Shown piece by piece: positions 19,501 through 21,913 of a stretch of 21,913 nucleotides of DNA (position 1 is the first letter of the stretch; each line of letters begins with the position of its first letter). The translations under genes were made by a program, and so were the position numbers. Source of the DNA: Branchiostoma floridae. Its lineage: Eukaryota; Chordata; Leptocardii; Amphioxiformes; Branchiostomatidae. Where the stretch lies: the NCBI RefSeq assembly GCF_000003815.2, contig NW_023365829.1, forward strand, positions 1 to 21,913, written 5' to 3'. The notes under the pieces were generated by a model. It searched no databases and was not told the origin of the DNA. It saw only the letters and a list, made by a program, of their open reading frames with translations.

Positions 19501-21004
19501 TGGTTTAGATGTTATGTCTTTGGGAAAGGCACTATACACGATTTTCCTCACTCCACCGCATAGTAGGTGTAAACATAGGTACTTGACTTCAGTTGGGGAG
19601 GTAAAACACAATGAAAGGAAAGGGTTTGGCTCTGCCTTGAAATACCTATTGCCCTACATGTAGCTAGTGGATAAACAACCCCCACTGTGTCTACGGTCTC
19701 AAAGACAATGGGACCTTTACCTTATCATTACCTTTACCTACTAAGCTTTACTTATGACTTACTGTTGATTTTACAGGCAGGGATTTCTCGACTAACTTCA
19801 CGCCTCAGAAGACGATGCATCGCAATCACTGACAGACGTGTGAGAACCATGAACGAGATTCTCACTTGTGTCAAACTGATCAAGATGTACGCCTGGGAGA
19901 TGGCGTTTGGGAAGGCTGTCAGTGGTAAGAAAACTGTCTGATTGCCATTTTGTGATTTTCTGGATGCGTTATATATGATTTGTGATATAACATAATGATT
20001 GTAGATGCCCTTAAGGCAAGGTCACCGTGCTACACACTAGCTTAGACATGTATTTTCTCAAGCTAGACTTGACATTTTCTGTGACATGTAAGATGTTTTC
20101 TCCGTCTATGACAGCTGTAAGAAGTGACGAGCGGAAAGTTCTTGAGAAGGCTGCTTACGTACAGAGCTTCAGCATTTCCACATCTCCACTTGTGCCAGTT
20201 CTGGCCAGTATTTTGACTATTGTTCTACATGTTATGACTGGGAATGACCTCACAGCATCACAGGTTTGCTTTCACTTGTCTTCTGCAATGGCTTAAAAAC
20301 TGTTCCCGTCTGCATGATAGAAGTCTGCATGATAGAAAATCTTTAGTTTATTGCTTTTGCTTCTTTTTTATTTCTTTTTTGATTGCTCTTCATGATTATA
20401 AAATCAATGTTGTTTTCCTTATCTTAAGTAGGATAAAATACATTAAGCATGAAAGCTCATCTGTGTTAGTACAGTCCATGATGAATTTTGATACATACTC
20501 TCATTCAACAATTTAAGTACAATAGCTCACAATTCAATCAACGTCACTCCTGAAGAAGGTTGACATAAAATGGATGTGCAACTGAGAATTGGAGGCAAAT
20601 TATTCTGCTTTGTGTTGAAGGAGAGGATCAAAATTCATCAAGGATAAAAGAGCAATAAGTTTGCCATTTCTACAGTTACTCCAAGTTTTGGATCTTTCTC
20701 TGTTTTACCCTAGGCCTGTAACTGTTACTGAGACATTCCACATTTTTCTATAAAATCATTCTCTCTTTTTCAAATAAGTAATGTTTATTTCCATGTGCAT
20801 GTCAGCTTATCAATCAATTGATGCATCAATTGTACTTGATTTACATATGTTTTATAACAAGTGATAACACAATGATCATTGTTTGGAATCCTCTAGGCCT
20901 TTACGGTGTTGGCTCTTTTCAATGCCATGCGTTTCGCGCTGGCGTCTCTTCCCTTCTGTGTTAAAGCACTAGCTGAGAGCAGAATAGCACTACAGCGTGT
21001 AAAG
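13227..21004 (+). CDS. ABCC5: ABCC5/11/12-like ABC transporter (5' part)
   Basis: Partial gene model of nine coding exons: 13227-13510, 14694-14852, 15508-15655, 16487-16590, 17253-17382, 18311-18484, 19777-19924, 20115-20263 and 20897-21004 (468 codons). The product resembles an ATP-driven organic-anion exporter of the MRP group; members of this clade lack the extra N-terminal TMD0, and so does this protein. Residues 1-100 are a charged cytosolic N-terminus. NPVDDAGLLSFMTFSWLTPL opens the core. Six hydrophobic segments (about 178-200, 215-240, 295-315, 316-335, 400-420 and 430-452) form transmembrane domain 1. TDRRVRTMNEIL and IKMYAWE (exon 7) are the ABCC hallmark of the second intracellular loop. 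Walker A, signature and Walker B motifs must lie downstream of the window. The symbol is a best guess within the ABCC5/11/12 clade; several phrases look as close to ABCC12. The substrate is unknown. Confidence 0.85.
14148..14600 (+). mobile_element. LINE reverse-transcriptase 3' fragment
   Basis: Positions 14148-14438 translate in one frame to a C-terminal segment typical of non-LTR retrotransposon ORF2: IETGRYYNVAPDQRFCPFC, then IEDEFHFLMEW, a Cys/His motif region after the reverse-transcriptase domain. The frame stops at 14436-14438. A 3' untranslated tail reaches CAATAAAGTTCTCTCTCTAT (about 14579-14598). The copy is 5'-truncated, lies in intron 1 in sense orientation, and cannot move by itself. 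Clade (CR1- or Jockey-like) is uncertain. Confidence 0.75.
14694..14852 (+). CDS. ABCC5: ABCC-like exon 2
   Basis: Acceptor TTCTCAG at 14687-14693; donor AAAAG then GTACTG at 14853. It encodes the start of the transporter core (QPSVNPVDDAGLLSFMTFSW, then LTPLIKMAYKGKLTLENVW), which aligns with the PVDNAG/PVDDAG segment of ABCC5 and ABCC12. It ends in phase 2. Confidence 0.9.
14955..15128. mobile_element. Tc1/mariner-like MITE, copy 1
   Basis: A 174-bp element in intron 2 flanked by TA on both sides. The ends are CTGTAAATGCAGAAATG and, inverted, the complement of AAATGCGTTTACAG. The interior has repeated CACCGCAAACTTAAAACCACC-like segments. A second copy is at 17819-18036. It is non-coding; superfamily is inferred from the TA duplication. 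Confidence 0.75.
15508..15655 (+). CDS. ABCC5: ABCC-like exon 3 (first membrane helix)
   Basis: Acceptor TTTCTCCACAG ends at 15507; donor GGCCT then GTGAGT at 15656. It encodes FERLWKEEVERVG, KKASLPRTIWRFTRTR and the hydrophobic run ILMSYLTIMICMIGAFLGP, the first helix of transmembrane domain 1. It ends in phase 0. Confidence 0.92.
15770..15889 (+). repeat. TG-rich microsatellite at assembly gap
   Basis: Irregular TGTGTG runs with TATTGTAG interruptions, becoming a pure (TG)n run that enters the N gap. The gap is probably caused by the repeat. Confidence 0.95.
15890..16092. other. Assembly gap (203 N)
   Basis: Run of 203 N in intron 3. Apparent open frames spanning it are meaningless. Confidence 1.
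16487..16590 (+). CDS. ABCC5: ABCC-like exon 4 (second membrane helix)
   Basis: Acceptor TTGTCTCCAG ends at 16486; donor TCCAG then GTATAT at 16591. It encodes AFVIRNLLIYAESREVNW and the hydrophobic PLGVGLVVAMFVTEMS, matching the second helix of ABCC5-type proteins. It ends in phase 2. Confidence 0.92.
16849..17175. mobile_element. hAT-like element with nested SINE
   Basis: In intron 4. The left end CAGGGCTCGAAAT is inverted against ATTTCGAGACC on the right (17165-17175), where the last bases are eroded. TACATTT occurs directly on both sides (16842-16848 and 17176-17182), compatible with an 8-bp target duplication. Subterminal GGTGCAC palindromes occur at 16865-16931 and 17131-17147. A SINE (16937-17117) sits in the middle. 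Confidence 0.65.
16937..17117 (+). mobile_element. tRNA-headed SINE, copy B (short)
   Basis: The head GGGACCGCATGGCGCAATCG contains an A-box-like TGGCGCAATCG and a B-box-like GAGTTCAAACCCC (16990-17002). The shared CTTGTGCCCTTGGGAAAG segment follows, then a truncated body and an A-rich tail (about 17095-17117). It is nested within the hAT-like element. Confidence 0.8.
17253..17382 (+). CDS. ABCC5: ABCC-like exon 5
   Basis: Acceptor CTCTTTTCCAG ends at 17252; donor GCGAG then GTCAGT at 17383. It encodes SVFFAATWSISYRSATRVVG, then AVLTLIFTKITRL and RSLKDKTVGE: the end of helix 2 and the first intracellular loop. It ends in phase 0. Confidence 0.92.
17690..18080. repeat. Degenerate CACAAAC tandem repeat in intron 5
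   Basis: Variants of GCACAAAC-TTATGAGAT-TG occur at about 17697-17818 and again at about 18042-18075. They are interrupted by the MITE at 17819-18036, so the MITE inserted into an existing array. Confidence 0.6.
17819..18036. mobile_element. Tc1/mariner-like MITE, copy 2
   Basis: A 218-bp relative of 14955-15128, with TA at each edge. The left end CTGTAAATGCAGAAATG is the same as in copy 1; the right end is AATGCATTAAATTTTACAG. It contains the same CCGCG and TTAAAACCACC motifs. Non-coding, in intron 5. Confidence 0.75.
18311..18484 (+). CDS. ABCC5: ABCC-like exon 6 (helices 3 and 4)
   Basis: Acceptor CTGTTTACAG ends at 18310; donor TTCAG then GTATAC at 18485. It encodes LTNLCANDGQRLFDA, a conserved loop that contacts the nucleotide-binding domains in this family, then the hydrophobic hairpin FILMCGAPLIFVLGFCYTF / IGPAALLGCSMFILFYPFQ. 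Phase 0 at both ends. Confidence 0.93.
18831..19355 (-). mobile_element. tRNA-headed SINE, copy C (full length)
   Basis: Read on the minus strand, the tRNA-like head starts near 19355 (GTGGGACCGCGTGGCACGAT, A-box-like) and has a B-box-like GGGTTCAAATCC. The shared CCTTGGGAAAGGCACTT segment comes next, then a body of about 370 bp that differs from copy A. It ends in a poly(A) tail (T-run 18831-18845 on the plus strand). A perfect 10-bp duplication TTTCACCTGT flanks it at 18821-18830 and 19359-19368. It is antisense in intron 6. Confidence 0.88.
19482..19745 (+). mobile_element. SINE copy D with CTTTA-type tail
   Basis: It contains the shared TTTGGGAAAGGCACT (19519-19533) and TTTTCCTCACT, but the upstream part is too diverged to show tRNA boxes. 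The body (GGTACTTGACTTCAGTTGGG, GGCTCTGCCTTGAAATACC, AACCCCCACTGTGTCTACGG) differs from copies A and C, and the end is a degenerate run of CCTTTACCTTA units instead of poly(A). It stops about 30 bp before exon 7. Confidence 0.7.
19777..19924 (+). CDS. ABCC5: ABCC-like exon 7 (second intracellular loop)
   Basis: Acceptor TTGATTTTACAG ends at 19776; donor CAGTG then GTAAGA at 19925. It encodes AGISRLTSRLRRRCIAI, TDRRVRTMNEILTC and VKLIKMYAWEMAFGKAV, the most diagnostic ABCC segment. It ends in phase 1. Confidence 0.95.
20115..20263 (+). CDS. ABCC5: ABCC-like exon 8 (fifth membrane helix)
   Basis: Acceptor CTATGACAG ends at 20114; donor TCACAG then GTTTGC at 20264. It encodes VRSDERKVLEKAAYVQSFS, then the hydrophobic PLVPVLASILTIVLHVMTG and NDLTASQ. 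It ends in phase 0. Confidence 0.93.
20264..20896 (+). other. Intron 8, no embedded element recognised
   Basis: AT-rich intron with GT-AG ends. A 14-bp direct duplication of GTCTGCATGATAGA lies at about 20309-20336. No mobile element was recognised. Confidence 0.6.
20897..21004 (+). CDS. ABCC5: ABCC-like exon 9 (sixth membrane helix)
   Basis: Acceptor AATCCTCTAG ends at 20896; donor GTAAAG then GTAATT at 21005. It encodes AFTVLALFNAMRFALASLPF and CVKALAESRIALQRVK: helix 6 and the linker toward the first nucleotide-binding domain. Phase 0. This is the last exon visible in the window. Confidence 0.93.
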
Positions 21005-21056
21005 GTAATTATCATGATGCTATGGAAGCCGGACAGGTTGAATATTTGCGTCTGCC

Positions 21057-21194
21057 NNNNNNNNNNNNNNNNNNNNNNNNNNNNNNNNNNNNNNNNNNNN
21101 NNNNNNNNNNNNNNNNNNNNNNNNNNNNNNNNNNNNNNNNNNNNNNNNNNNNNNNNNNNNNNNNNNNNNNNNNNNNNNNNNNNNNNNNNNNNNN
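21057..21194. other. Assembly gap (138 N)
   Basis: Run of 138 N directly before the first visible unit of the 215-bp satellite. More satellite copies may be collapsed here. Confidence 1.
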
Positions 21195-21913
21195 GTAGGG
21201 TGATGACTTAATGTCGCGATTGTAGCTTAGGCTTCAAGTTCCGGACTGGCACACTTGGTATCTTTGGAAAGGTCCTTTAGTAATAATTAGAACGGTGCAA
21301 ACCGCAAAATCTTCGGATACTTCCTTCTCGAGATATTCTCGAGCATATGCGCCCTGTTTACGCGCAACCGCTAGCTCCTTTATTGAGACCCCGCCTGTGA
21401 CGGCACCGGGTAGGGTGACGACTTAATGTCGCGATTGTAGGCTAGGCTTTAAGTTCCGGCCCGGCACACTTGGTATCTTTGGAAAGGTCCCTTAGTAAGG
21501 AATGCAAAGGTGAAAACCGCAGAATCTTCGGATACTTCCTTCTCGAGATATTCTCCAGCATATGGAACCTGTTTAGGCGCAACCGCAATCTCCTTTATTG
21601 AGACACGGCACCGGGTAGGGTGATGACTTAATGTCGCGATTGTAGGCTAGGCTTCAAATTCCGGCCTGGCACACTTGGTATCTTTGGAAAGGTCCCTTAG
21701 TAAGGAATGGAAAGGTGAAAACCGCAGAATTTTCGGATACTTCCTTCTCGAGATATTTTCCAGCATATGGACCCTGGTTTCGCGCAACCGCTAGCTCCTT
21801 TATTGAGACCCCGCCTGTCACGGCACCGGGTAGGGTGATGACTTAATGTCGCGATTGTAGGCTAGGCTTTAAGTTCCGGTCCGGCACACTTGGTATCTTT
21901 GGAAAGGTCCCTT
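21195..21913 (+). repeat. 215-bp satellite in intron 9
   Basis: Units begin with GTAGGGTGATGACTTAATGT at 21195, 21410, 21615 and 21830. Lengths are 215, 205 and 215 bp, and the last unit is cut by the window end. The short unit lacks most of CCCCGCCTGTGA. The copies are highly similar, implying recent expansion or homogenisation. It presumably lies in intron 9, but the next exon is not seen. Confidence 0.95.

Overview
The window is nuclear DNA of an intron-rich animal. The one conventional gene is spread over at least nine small exons with GT-AG introns. Around it lie tRNA-headed SINEs, short terminal-inverted-repeat (TIR) elements, minisatellites and two runs of N (15890-16092 and 21057-21194). 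The protein resembles vertebrate ABCC5/ABCC11/ABCC12. The SINE types, and minisatellites whose units look like splice junctions, suggest a cephalochordate (amphioxus, Branchiostoma). That placement is an inference from style and cannot be proven here.

Layout. Positions 1-4947 are intergenic repeat debris: a tRNA-headed SINE, one arm of a foldback element, a SINE on the minus strand with a head from the 3' end of 28S rRNA, and two small hAT-like elements with perfect 8-bp target duplications. Positions 4948-11701 are bounded by a 53-bp inverted repeat. Inside are a 51-bp minisatellite split by a 1.37-kb DNA element, a 61-bp minisatellite, and a 1.09-kb foldback element with about 290-bp arms. 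Both minisatellites carry a good 5' splice-site motif and a pyrimidine-rich 3' splice-site motif in nearly every unit. From about 11.6 kb there is a promoter-like stretch and a possible 5' untranslated exon ending at 12078.

Positions 13184-21004 hold the 5' part of a plus-strand ABC transporter gene. Nine coding exons give about 468 residues: the cytosolic N-terminus and the first transmembrane domain. Both nucleotide-binding domains and the second transmembrane domain must lie downstream. Its introns hold a LINE reverse-transcriptase 3' fragment, two Tc1/mariner-like MITEs, a hAT-like element with a SINE inside it, two further SINEs, a TG microsatellite and, in the last intron, a 215-bp satellite. 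No other protein-coding gene could be supported on either strand.
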